From: CAZOHG01 sp964579725
Lineage (GTDB): Bacteria > Zhuqueibacterota > JdFR-76 > BMS3Abin05
Direction: 5' to 3'
Assembly: GCA_964579725.1 (NCBI GenBank)
Contig: CAZOHG010000073.1
Location: 1 to 15,926, forward strand
Length of the DNA stretch: 15,926 nucleotides
Positions within the stretch are counted from its first letter, which is position 1. Each line of letters starts with the position of its first letter. The position numbers and the translations under genes are program-made. The notes beneath the pieces were generated by a model. The model worked only from the letters and a program-made list of their open reading frames with translations, did no database searches and was not told the origin of the DNA. Shown one piece after another: positions 1-7,368 of the stretch.

Positions 1-609
1 TTCCATGGCAAAAAGGGCACCAGCGATGGGTGCGTTGAAGGTGGCGGCAATGCCCGCTGCCGTTCCGCAAGCAACAAGCGTGCGCAGGTGTGATCCCGTC
101 ACCTTAAGCCACTGTCCCAACGTGGAGCCAATAGCCGAACCGATTTGCACAATGGGGCCTTCGCGCCCCACCGACCCTCCTGACCCGATACACACGGCTG
201 AAGCGGTAATCTTGGCCAAAACCACGCGCGGCCGAATAGCTCCTCCGTGCAGCACAATGGATTCCATGACTTCCGGAACCCCGTGTCCCCGGGCCTCTTT
301 GGCAAAATAGTACACAATGGGGCCGACAATCAGTCCCCCTGCGGCCGGCGCCAGAAGCTTGACGTACCAGGGAAGAGACAAAGCATAATCCAGCGAATAA
401 TGCCAGGTACCGAAAAATGCCCCCTGAAACAATCGAATGGCAAATCGAAAAAAGATCGCCCCAAATCCACCTAAAATACCGATAACCACGGCGGCCAAAA
501 CCATGAAGGTGTGTTCCGTGGCCCGCAGACGCTCCAACTGTGCGTTCCAAAAGCTCTGGAGCCGCTCCCAAACGGACAGATTTTTTACCACTTTCTTCGA
601 AGAAATCAT
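1..609 (-). CDS. ClC-family chloride channel/transporter, N-terminal part (3' end outside window)
   Basis: This is the first 203 residues of a voltage-gated chloride channel (ClC) family membrane protein. Such proteins move chloride, or exchange chloride for protons, across the inner membrane. Three things show the family: GHGVPEVM at residues 108-115 (the GSGIP-type selectivity-filter segment), GSGGSVGREGP at 142-152 with the gating glutamate E150, and FNAPIAGALFAME at 191-203. Hydrophobic helices lie at about 36-55 and 82-101. The reading frame is open to the left edge. The start is the first ATG of the frame; a stop lies further upstream at 694-696 and no ATG, GTG or TTG occurs between. 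There is no good Shine-Dalgarno sequence before it, so the start is less certain than the family. It lies 93 bases behind the GH3 gene on the same strand. The filter serine of the E. coli protein is replaced by histidine here. C-terminal regulatory domains cannot be judged. Confidence 0.93.
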   Translation of the reverse strand, partial: MISSKKVVKNLSVWERLQSFWNAQLERLRATEHTFMVLAAVVIGILGGFGAIFFRFAIRLFQGAFFGTWHYSLDYALSLPWYVKLLAPAAGGLIVGPIVYYFAKEARGHGVPEVMESIVLHGGAIRPRVVLAKITASAVCIGSGGSVGREGPIVQIGSAIGSTLGQWLKVTGSHLRTLVACGTAAGIAATFNAPIAGALFAME

Positions 610-644
610 ATCACCGTTTTTTTTGCCCCAGAAATAGGTGCTGA

Positions 645-685
645 TTTTAGGGGAAACACGTGCGAAAGCGGAACCCTCCCTAAAA
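645..685. repeat. 8-base inverted repeat between the GH3 and ClC genes
   Basis: Perfect inverted arms TTTTAGGG (645-652) and CCCTAAAA (678-685) are separated by 25 bases. They lie in the gap between the GH3 stop and the ClC start. No T-run follows on the minus strand, so it does not look like a simple intrinsic terminator. It could be an operator or an RNA processing hairpin. What is seen is only the symmetry; the role is open. Confidence 0.35.
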
Positions 686-702
686 GAGTACCGCTATTTC
701 GC

Positions 703-3084
703 TTAAGGCGTTATTTCAAAGCTGCCCTTCAGGCGGATATCTTCAGAAGAACTCCCCAGCAGGACGTCAAACCGGCCGGGTTCCACCCGCCATTCCATGT
801 GTCGATCCAAAAGAGTTAGATCGTCCGGCTTCAAAACAAATGTCACCCGACGCGTTTCGCCCGGTTTTAGATGAATTCGGCAAAAACCGCGCAAAACCTT
901 TTCGGGAGTAATCACACTGCTAACCACATCATTTACATACAATTGAACCACCTCGTCTCCTTCACGCGAGCCCTTATTTGTAATATCTGCCGACACGTGA
1001 ATCCGGCCTTCCGGGCCCTGTTTGGCAGGGGTGATTTTCAGATTGGCGTATTGAAAACGGGTGTAACTGAGTCCGAATCCGAAGGGAAACAAAACACCCG
1101 AAATTCGTGTTCCCCCTTTCGCCCAGGAAAAGGGTGCGTGAGGAAAGGCCATTGGAATTTCACCCACTGTTTTGGGAAACGTGACGGGCAATTTACCGCC
1201 GGGGTTGTAATCACCGAAAAGCACGTCGGCGACGGCGTCACCGCCTTTCTCACCGGGGAACCAGGCTTCCAAAATAGCTGGAATGTTTTGGGCAATCCAA
1301 TTAATGGTTAGCGCTCGTCCGTTCAGGAGCACCACCACTGTGGGCGTTCCCGTAGCTGCAACGGCCTGCACCAGATTGCGTTGAAACCCGGGCAAATTGA
1401 GGCTGGTCCGCGAGCGGCTTTCCCCGACAATTCTGGTGTTTTCACCCACAACCACCACGGCAACTTCCGCCTGTTTGGCCAGAGACGCGGCTTTTTGAAT
1501 CTCAGCCGCCGCTTCCCCAGTTGGAGACGTCGGAAACAGCTCACTTTGGGGCCAGTTTTTATCCACAATGTCACACCCCTTGGTGTACAAAACACGGGTT
1601 TGGGACGAAACTTTTTCCCGAATGCCTTCCAACACCGTTGTGAGTGTCACATCTACGGTGCCGTATTTTCCGGAAACCCGATGCGCTTCATTGGCATTGG
1701 GCCCGGTCACCAAAATGGTTTTCAGATCCTTTCGTAGCGGCAACACGTGATTTTCGTTTTTAAGGAGAACGATCTCTTCCCGACTCGCTTGTAATGAGAG
1801 CGCCACATGTTCTTTCGAATGGACAATTTTGTCGCTCTTTTTGAGATGGGTGTTGTAAGGATGATCAAACAAACTCAGCCAAAATTTTACCCGCAAAACA
1901 TCCCGAACACGAGCGTCAATTGTTTTCATTGAGATTTTCCCTTCGCGAACCAATTCACGCAGGGGTAGGATGAAATCGGACGGCGGCGTAAAGTCGGTGC
2001 GTACATTCAGCCCCGCCTGTACAGCCTGACGTACCGCTTCTTTGTAGGAGGAGGCGACGTGGTGTTTGCTCCACAAAAATTTAACGGCTCGGCTATCGGA
2101 GACCACATATCCCCGGAACCCCCAGCGCTGGCGAAGCAGAGTGGTCAGAAAAAAAGGACTTCCCGTTACAGGAACGCCGTCGTAATCGTTGTACGAACTC
2201 ATAACCCCTAACGCGTGGGCACGGGTAAACACGGCGCGAAAAGGGGTTAAATAAAGGGTTTCCAACTCACGAGGCGTCACGTGAGGGGCTGTCCGCGCCC
2301 GTCCGTCACGTCCCCCTTCCGGCACCCCGTACACGGCAAAATGTTTGGGTGTGGACACAATGTGTTCGGCTTGCATGCCGCGGGACATGGCAACCGCCAA
2401 TTGAGAAGTTAAATAAGGGTCTTCGCTAAAATTTTCCACCACCCGCCCCCAGCGAGGATCACGGGCCATATCCAAAATGGGTGCGTAGATATTGGTGTAC
2501 CCCAAGGCTCGCGCCTCCTGTCCAGTCACGTGTCCAATTTGAGAAAGAAGCGCCACATCCCACGTGCTTCCCAAACCGGGGGGATCGGGGAAACAGGTGG
2601 TTCCAATGTTTTTAACACCGTGAATGCCTTCGTTGGTAAAATCGACCGGAATGCCCAGACGGGTTTCCTCAATGAAAAATTTCTGAACCTGATTCAATGC
2701 CCATGCGTGTTTGGAAGGCGGCCACGCGTACGGCGTTTGGGGAAAATCGTGGCGGGTGTCACCGCTAAGATGTTCGTCAATATTGGCAATGCCGTCTTTC
2801 CAGACGGCCTGCTTCCAGGCAGGGGTCGGGAGTTGGTCTTTCGCAACTTTGGAGTAACCGTAAAGAGTGGCCATCTGGCAGGTTTTTTCATCGAGGGTCA
2901 TTCGGGAAAGCAGATCGTCAATCCGTTTTTCAATGGGTAAGGCAGGATTTTCATAGGGATCCATTTTCCCATTTTTGTTGAGATCGATCCATCCCTTGCG
3001 GTAAATAGATTTTGAGGATTTGGCTAACGCGAAACCGGAAATCAGAACCAAAATTAAGGCCAAAAACAGTTTTCGGATTTTCAT
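703..3084 (-). CDS. secreted glycoside hydrolase family 3 beta-glucosidase/beta-xylosidase
   Basis: A 793-residue exported GH3 enzyme that removes terminal beta-linked glucose or xylose from oligosaccharides by a retaining mechanism. After the signal peptide (about residues 1-21, MKIRKLFLALILVLISGFALA) comes an EF-hand-like loop DLNKNGKMDPYE (about 34-45), common in this subgroup. The N-terminal TIM-barrel domain has KHFAVYG (about 247) and GYVVSDS with the likely nucleophile D330. The alpha/beta sandwich domain carries GESRSRTSLNLPG (about 554-566), probably near the acid/base residue. It ends with a fibronectin-III-like domain (VQLYVND, VLRGF). I chose the ATG at 3084 because a signal peptide follows and GAAAGGTG precedes it; the frame runs open up to 3192 but without such support. 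It follows the GH36-like gene by 139 bases, suggesting joint work on a glycan. The SDSRAV-type active site leans towards xylosidase-like members, but the substrate cannot be fixed. Confidence 0.93.
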   Translation of the reverse strand: MKIRKLFLALILVLISGFALAKSSKSIYRKGWIDLNKNGKMDPYENPALPIEKRIDDLLSRMTLDEKTCQMATLYGYSKVAKDQLPTPAWKQAVWKDGIANIDEHLSGDTRHDFPQTPYAWPPSKHAWALNQVQKFFIEETRLGIPVDFTNEGIHGVKNIGTTCFPDPPGLGSTWDVALLSQIGHVTGQEARALGYTNIYAPILDMARDPRWGRVVENFSEDPYLTSQLAVAMSRGMQAEHIVSTPKHFAVYGVPEGGRDGRARTAPHVTPRELETLYLTPFRAVFTRAHALGVMSSYNDYDGVPVTGSPFFLTTLLRQRWGFRGYVVSDSRAVKFLWSKHHVASSYKEAVRQAVQAGLNVRTDFTPPSDFILPLRELVREGKISMKTIDARVRDVLRVKFWLSLFDHPYNTHLKKSDKIVHSKEHVALSLQASREEIVLLKNENHVLPLRKDLKTILVTGPNANEAHRVSGKYGTVDVTLTTVLEGIREKVSSQTRVLYTKGCDIVDKNWPQSELFPTSPTGEAAAEIQKAASLAKQAEVAVVVVGENTRIVGESRSRTSLNLPGFQRNLVQAVAATGTPTVVVLLNGRALTINWIAQNIPAILEAWFPGEKGGDAVADVLFGDYNPGGKLPVTFPKTVGEIPMAFPHAPFSWAKGGTRISGVLFPFGFGLSYTRFQYANLKITPAKQGPEGRIHVSADITNKGSREGDEVVQLYVNDVVSSVITPEKVLRGFCRIHLKPGETRRVTFVLKPDDLTLLDRHMEWRVEPGRFDVLLGSSSEDIRLKGSFEITP

Positions 3085-3101
3085 TGTGGCACCTTTCACT
3101 T

Positions 3102-3136
3102 GGATTTTTTTGACACTTTTGGTCCGTGAAAAATCC
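3102..3136. repeat. inverted repeat just upstream of the GH3 gene
   Basis: GGATTTTT at 3102-3109 and AAAAATCC at 3129-3136 form inverted arms, with CAC (3114-3116) and GTG (3126-3128) able to extend the pairing around a short loop. It ends about 17 bases before the GH3 start codon, next to its Shine-Dalgarno sequence, so it could be an operator or a translational hairpin for the GH3 gene. No promoter was recognised in this gap. Confidence 0.35.
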
Positions 3137-3223
3137 CCCCTTGCTCGACAGCCCTCCATTAATGAATTGGTGGGCGGTTGAGAGTCCAGCACACATCCTC
3201 CCCTCTGGCGCTAAAAAAATCCC

Positions 3224-5512
3224 TTAATACTTCCCCGTGGTAATTTTCAAGGCGACTGTCTTAATCCAATTGCCGCGGCGCGTTTTGTGGTAGGGGATGC
3301 CGGAATCGGGAATCACTTCTACACGGAAGAGACCCGATTTTTGGTCAAAGGAAAGCAGTTCGGCCTGTCCGTTTTGGGCCCGAGTGCTGGGTTGTTTTTT
3401 GGCAAATCCAAGAAGCTCAATTTTCTTCTCGCCTTTGGCAAACAGAACCTCAACCCGAATCCCATCCGGCCGAGAATCGATTCGATTGATGCGGTTCTTG
3501 CCGGCGCAAACAAATTTGCCGGCGTCGCCAATCAATGCAATCCCCGATTGGCCAATTGGGCTGAGTACCCAGTACCCCCAGTCGTCCGTTTTTTTGGCGC
3601 CCCATTTATCGCTTCCGTTCCAACCTGCGAGCTTTATTTTTACCCTTTTCCCTTTTTTGAGCACCCGACATTTTCCCGAAAAATAATTGTACACAACCAA
3701 CGGAGCCGCCCATTTCAATGAACGGGGTGGCACCGCAATTTTTCGAGCCTTTTCCCCGGGGTTCCAGGCAAATAGATACGTAATGGCGTGCGTGCCGAAA
3801 TTGGTTTTGGTAAAACCAACCACCGGTGCGCTGGGGTGCCCTGCCAATCGGAGGTAGGTTTCGTCCGTTGGAATCAGAGGCACATCCGGCTTGACGATAA
3901 CACCGTCCTTTCGTACCGCCCGAAAAATATTCGCCGCATCCTCTTTGCCAGCAGGGTCTCCCGTCCCCACCATTCCGGCGGAAAGTGTGGCCAGCAACAG
4001 GTTGGGCACTTCCCAACTCCTGAAGACATCTGTCCACGGGTAAATACCAAGCGCGCTGGCCAGTCGGGATGTCAGCAGAAAATGAACCCAGGCTTTTCGT
4101 TTGAAACGATCCCCACTCACGCGAATCGTGGTCAAATTCCCGTATTCCGAGCCCTGCAAGAAATGCCTCGGTTGTGCCATACAATATTGCATGGTAAGGC
4201 CATGCTCTCGACACGCACGAGCCATATTGTCCATGAACGCTTGCCCTGCCCACACTGTCGATTGCATTTCGGGTGAGTTTTTGTAAATGGCACTCAACCA
4301 ATCCTGTTCGTAGGTGACCACCCCCCAGGAAGCGATTTTTCCAATCACATCGTCCCACCAATACGGGTCCACGGCCCCTACACCGGCGATTTTGTACTTC
4401 TGGCGGTAGGGACTTGCCACGTCGATCCAGCGATTGTGGGTAATGAGGGGAAGCCCCAATTTTTCGTGAAATCCTTCCAATCCGTCGGGAAACACCGCGG
4501 GGTCTGCTTCATATTTTAGCATCCCGCCGTAACGATTCCAAAGTCCCTCCGGCATTTTGGGATTTCGGGGGTGCGGATGTTCCGGCTTTTTCCCGGAAGG
4601 GCCTGTAAAGGTTTTTGGGTACCACCAACTGTCCAATTGAAGGTAGTGAAATGGCAGTCCCTTTTTACGGGCGGCGGCAAAAAGATCCAGCAGGGTCTTT
4701 TCATACCCCTTTTGTCGATCGTAATTGTAATAGTAGGTGGCTCCGTTGTCCGTCCAGTACCCCAAATAGGTTAAACCCACGTCTGCATCGTTGGCCGGAC
4801 GTTTTTTCCCGTGCAAATCGGTCAGCGCATGCCCCCAAACATCCCAAATGCGATTGATCCCTTTTCCCAAAACCAAAAGCGTTCGATGACGGAAGCCCTT
4901 CGGGAAGGTGTGCACGCCGGGATTTAGGCCGCTTGTCACGTGCCCCCTGTGAACTCCCGACATGTGAGAAATCATAAAGTCATCCGCGGGAGAGATGAGA
5001 AAAGCTTCGTCCTTTTTATTGAAAAACAACCACGGAGTAGCATTTTCTTTCAAATCAAAAACGGGAGGAGAAAAGGAACGATCCTCAAAACTGAAGGGGT
5101 GCAGACGAGGGAAAACCGAAAAATCAGGGAAGGCGGGCGGCGCTTTCTCGGCTTCTCGCAAAATCACCCACTCGAATAAAACAATTGGTTTTCCATCGTA
5201 CAAACGGATTGCCCCCTGAAGAGGAACGGCTTGTTTCCACTGGAAAACCAACGATTGAAACGGCCCGATGCCATCGCGTCCGGCCATTTTCTGAAGGGTC
5301 AAGAAGGGGGAGCCCAATGTTCCGGAGAAGGTCCAGTGGAAACGATTGCTCGTAATTTCGTAGTTCCCGGTGGCTTGCTGCACCGTCACTTCGATCTGAG
5401 TGGCCGGATCGTGTAAGGTTTTCGCCCTTAAAAGAACCGGGAATGGCCCCCAAAGAATGCTTGTCCAAAATAGGACAAGACTGACGTCAAGCAAAAATGA
5501 CCGTCGTTTCAC
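3224..5512 (-). CDS. secreted GH36-like (clan GH-D) TIM-barrel glycosidase
   Basis: A 762-residue exported protein, probably an alpha-glycosidase of the alpha-galactosidase/raffinose-synthase kind. Residues 1-30 are a signal peptide (charged MKRR, hydrophobic core, end LLRA). Residues 31-240 are a beta-rich N-terminal domain. The barrel begins with YLGYWTDNGATYYYN (about 249-263) and YLQLDSWWY (290-298). VVTYEQDWL (398-406) puts D404 where clan GH-D enzymes have the nucleophile, and IRVSGDRF (463-470) resembles the RASDDF acid/base segment of raffinose synthases, suggesting D468. The C-terminal third looks like a beta-sandwich. The start is GTG: AAGGAG stands 8 bases before it and the signal peptide begins there. 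It lies between the elbB-like gene (148 bases upstream) and the GH3 gene. I recognise the fold and the motif set, not a characterised member, so substrate and catalytic residues are inference. Confidence 0.78.
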   Translation of the reverse strand: MKRRSFLLDVSLVLFWTSILWGPFPVLLRAKTLHDPATQIEVTVQQATGNYEITSNRFHWTFSGTLGSPFLTLQKMAGRDGIGPFQSLVFQWKQAVPLQGAIRLYDGKPIVLFEWVILREAEKAPPAFPDFSVFPRLHPFSFEDRSFSPPVFDLKENATPWLFFNKKDEAFLISPADDFMISHMSGVHRGHVTSGLNPGVHTFPKGFRHRTLLVLGKGINRIWDVWGHALTDLHGKKRPANDADVGLTYLGYWTDNGATYYYNYDRQKGYEKTLLDLFAAARKKGLPFHYLQLDSWWYPKTFTGPSGKKPEHPHPRNPKMPEGLWNRYGGMLKYEADPAVFPDGLEGFHEKLGLPLITHNRWIDVASPYRQKYKIAGVGAVDPYWWDDVIGKIASWGVVTYEQDWLSAIYKNSPEMQSTVWAGQAFMDNMARACREHGLTMQYCMAQPRHFLQGSEYGNLTTIRVSGDRFKRKAWVHFLLTSRLASALGIYPWTDVFRSWEVPNLLLATLSAGMVGTGDPAGKEDAANIFRAVRKDGVIVKPDVPLIPTDETYLRLAGHPSAPVVGFTKTNFGTHAITYLFAWNPGEKARKIAVPPRSLKWAAPLVVYNYFSGKCRVLKKGKRVKIKLAGWNGSDKWGAKKTDDWGYWVLSPIGQSGIALIGDAGKFVCAGKNRINRIDSRPDGIRVEVLFAKGEKKIELLGFAKKQPSTRAQNGQAELLSFDQKSGLFRVEVIPDSGIPYHKTRRGNWIKTVALKITTGKY

Positions 5513-5520
5513 CCGCGTGT

Positions 5521-5526
5521 CTCCTT
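5521..5526 (-). promoter_or_regulatory. Shine-Dalgarno AAGGAG that fixes a GTG start
   Basis: AAGGAG on the minus strand lies 8 bases before the GTG at 5512-5510. It decides the start of the GH36-like gene in the absence of an ATG, and it agrees with the signal peptide that begins at that codon. Confidence 0.75.
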
Positions 5527-5660
5527 ACATTGAATTACGCTATCCGTTTACACCGCTTTTCAGACCCAAAAATCCCTTTTGTCCACCCGGAATTCGAAGA
5601 TGCGGGCAGGGCCCCCCGAGAAATTTTCCGAATCGTTTTGACAAACGCCGGAAGGCCGGG

Positions 5661-6410
5661 TTATTTCGCCATGAGCAATACCTGGTTCACCAGTTTTTTA
5701 ATGCCTTTGGCAACGGGAGCAATGGTGGGCCCCAACATGTACGCGGGCGTCGAAACCACCTTATTTTGGGTGTCGACGCAAATTTGCGTAACATCACGCT
5801 CTTCGGGCACGCCTCCCAATTCCCGAATCGCTTCCATGGTTTTTTTGTCGTGGCCAATGGTCAATTTCGGATGAAATTTCCCAAGCACTTTGGCGGCCAA
5901 AACAGGGGAAATACAAATAAATCCCATGGGTTTTTGTGCGGCGTGCATGGCCAAAATCAGCTTTTCCACATCCGAATTGACCGAACACTTTGTCCCTTTG
6001 AAGGCGAAATCACAAATATTTTTCGCCACGCCGTACCCGCCGGGCATAATGAGGGCGTCCAATTGCGCGGCTGAAACCGTTTTGACATCGTGAATTTTGC
6101 CCCGAGCAATACGGGCGGCTTCCACTAAAACGTTGCGTTTTTCATTGGGCACGACTTTTCCGGTGAGGTGGTTCACAACCTGTTTTTGGGGAATATTGGG
6201 GGCCATAATGACAACCCTGGCACCGGCCTGGTCCAAAGCCAAGAGTGTCAGGACGGCCTCACTGATTTCTGCTCCATCCATAACCCCACAGCCGGACAAA
6301 ATAACACCAACGGTTTTCGACGATTGGTTTTGTCCGGCGAAAACCCCCGAAGACAGAATGAAAAGGGAAGAAATGAGAAAAATGACGGAGAAAATATGGG
6401 CTTTATTCAT
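5661..6410 (-). CDS. elbB: exported ElbB-like DJ-1/PfpI-superfamily protein (glyoxalase III type)
   Basis: A 249-residue homologue of ElbB, a DJ-1/PfpI-superfamily protein of E. coli annotated as a glyoxalase. It matches ElbB along its length: VGVILSGCGVMDGAEI-EAVLTLLALD (34-60), NHLTG (80-84), RNVLVEAARIARG (92-104), LDALIMPGGYG-AKN (117-131), GFICISPV with the expected nucleophile C166 (163-170), and TPAYMLG (221-227). Unlike the usual cytoplasmic ElbB of about 217 residues, it starts with a clear signal peptide (about residues 1-25, hydrophobic FSVIFLISSLFILSSG, end VFA), so it is probably periplasmic. The ATG at 6410 is chosen because AAGGAGG stands 8 bases before it; an in-frame ATG at 6512 has no such support. 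It lies between the nucleoside phosphorylase gene and the secreted glycosidases. The family is certain; the reaction is family knowledge only. Confidence 0.93.
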   Translation of the reverse strand: MNKAHIFSVIFLISSLFILSSGVFAGQNQSSKTVGVILSGCGVMDGAEISEAVLTLLALDQAGARVVIMAPNIPQKQVVNHLTGKVVPNEKRNVLVEAARIARGKIHDVKTVSAAQLDALIMPGGYGVAKNICDFAFKGTKCSVNSDVEKLILAMHAAQKPMGFICISPVLAAKVLGKFHPKLTIGHDKKTMEAIRELGGVPEERDVTQICVDTQNKVVSTPAYMLGPTIAPVAKGIKKLVNQVLLMAK

Positions 6411-6487
6411 GGTGTGTTCCTCCTTCTTTGGTATGAACTGCGCGAGACGGGAAGCGTCAAACCTCTCGTTGACCGGAAATGAATCAG

Positions 6488-6513
6488 GACTCCCCCAAAT
6501 GACTCCCCCCAAT
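6488..6513. repeat. two tandem 13-base units, GACTCCCCCAAAT type
   Basis: GACTCCCCCAAAT (6488-6500) is followed directly by GACTCCCCCCAAT (6501-6513), differing by one C/A shift. They lie in the gap between the nucleoside phosphorylase and elbB-like genes. Function unknown; it may be a simple duplication. Confidence 0.5.
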
Positions 6514-6515
6514 AG

Positions 6516-6532
6516 CTCACTTTGAAAGTGAG
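6516..6532 (-). terminator. short hairpin just after the nucleoside phosphorylase gene
   Basis: CTCACTTTCAAAGTGAG on the minus strand is a near-perfect palindrome starting 5 bases after the phosphorylase stop codon. It can form a stem of CTCAC/GTGAG with a small loop. No T-run follows; the next bases are CTATTGGGGGG. It may slow or protect the transcript end rather than act as a true intrinsic terminator. Confidence 0.3.
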
Positions 6533-6537
6533 GGGAT

Positions 6538-7359
6538 TTACAACCGTTGCAAAACCCCTTTCATGAGTTGAATCAGCCGCGGTTCCGCATCCGCCGCCGC
6601 CTTTAAGATTTTCTTAATCTCCACCGGTTCCAAGGCGTCGGGCAAACAGGAATCAGTGAGCACCGAAAAACCCAGAACCTTCAGACCGCTGTGCACGGCC
6701 ACAATAACTTCGGGTACCGTTGACATTCCCACAGCGTCTGCGCCGATTGTCCGCAACATGCGGTACTCGGCACGAGTTTCCAAACTGGGACCGGTCATGG
6801 CGGCAAAAACACCCTTTTGAACGAAAAATTTATTTTCTAGCGCCACTTGCTCCGCCAGATCAATCAAAGACCGGGTGTAGGGCTCGGACATATCGGGGAA
6901 ACGCGGGCCGAGGGTTTCATCGTTTTCGCCGATCAACGGATTGTCGCCCAACAGATTAATGTGATCGACAATTACCATGATGTCCGACACATTGAACAGC
7001 GGATTCAAGGCACCGGCTGCATTCGAAACCAACAGCGTGTGAATGCCGAGGGCTTTCATAACCCGCACGGGAAAGGTAATCTGCTTCATGGTGTAGCCCT
7101 CGTAATAATGAAAGCGTCCCTGCATAGCGACGATTTTCTTCCCCGAAAGCTCGCCAAAAATCAGTTTTCCCGCGTGGAATTCCACGGTTGAAATGGGAAA
7201 ATGTGGAATATTTTCGTAGGACAAAACAACTTCTTTTCTAATCTCCTGAGCCAGTCCACCCAGACCCGTTCCCAAAATCACACCCACCTCGGGTTTCAGG
7301 TCGGTCTGCGTACGCAAAAACCGAATGGCCTCGTCGATTTGTTGGCGGAGTTGAGACAT
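6538..7359 (-). CDS. punA: purine nucleoside phosphorylase, trimeric (class I) type
   Basis: A 273-residue cytoplasmic enzyme that splits purine nucleosides with phosphate into base and (deoxy)ribose-1-phosphate, for purine salvage. The family pattern is complete: VILGTGLGG (27-35, phosphate loop), HFPISTVEFHAGKL (53-66), GRFHYYEGY (81-89), VSNAAGALN (111-119), GPSLETRAEYR (190-200, with the base-binding E194) and GADAVGMSTVPEVIV (206-220). After GFSVLT (230-235) the base-specificity residue is D236, where the human and mycobacterial 6-oxopurine enzymes have asparagine. This suggests altered specificity, perhaps accepting adenosine. The ATG is preceded by AGGGAG at good spacing. The gene starts 9 bases after the coiled-coil lipoprotein gene and closes the tight yggS-yggT-divIVA cluster. 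Confidence 0.95.
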   Translation of the reverse strand: MSQLRQQIDEAIRFLRTQTDLKPEVGVILGTGLGGLAQEIRKEVVLSYENIPHFPISTVEFHAGKLIFGELSGKKIVAMQGRFHYYEGYTMKQITFPVRVMKALGIHTLLVSNAAGALNPLFNVSDIMVIVDHINLLGDNPLIGENDETLGPRFPDMSEPYTRSLIDLAEQVALENKFFVQKGVFAAMTGPSLETRAEYRMLRTIGADAVGMSTVPEVIVAVHSGLKVLGFSVLTDSCLPDALEPVEIKKILKAAADAEPRLIQLMKGVLQRL

Positions 7360-7368
7360 GATTTCTCC

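Noticed and set aside
104..571. 155-codon minus-strand frame with cysteine- and arginine-rich translation
   Set aside because: It overlaps the ClC gene in another frame; the ClC frame has all family motifs, so this is a shadow.
3085..3192. N-terminal extension of the GH3 gene to an ATG at 3192
   Set aside because: It would place 36 low-complexity residues before a perfect signal peptide that has its own ribosome site at 3084.
3606..4361. 251-codon minus-strand frame inside the GH36-like gene
   Set aside because: It lies wholly in another frame of the GH36-like gene, has no ribosome site and no recognisable domain.
5648..5659. CCGGAAGGCCGG hairpin right after the elbB-like stop as a terminator
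   Set aside because: Only a 4-base stem and no T-run after it on the minus strand (CGTTTGTC), so too weak to call.
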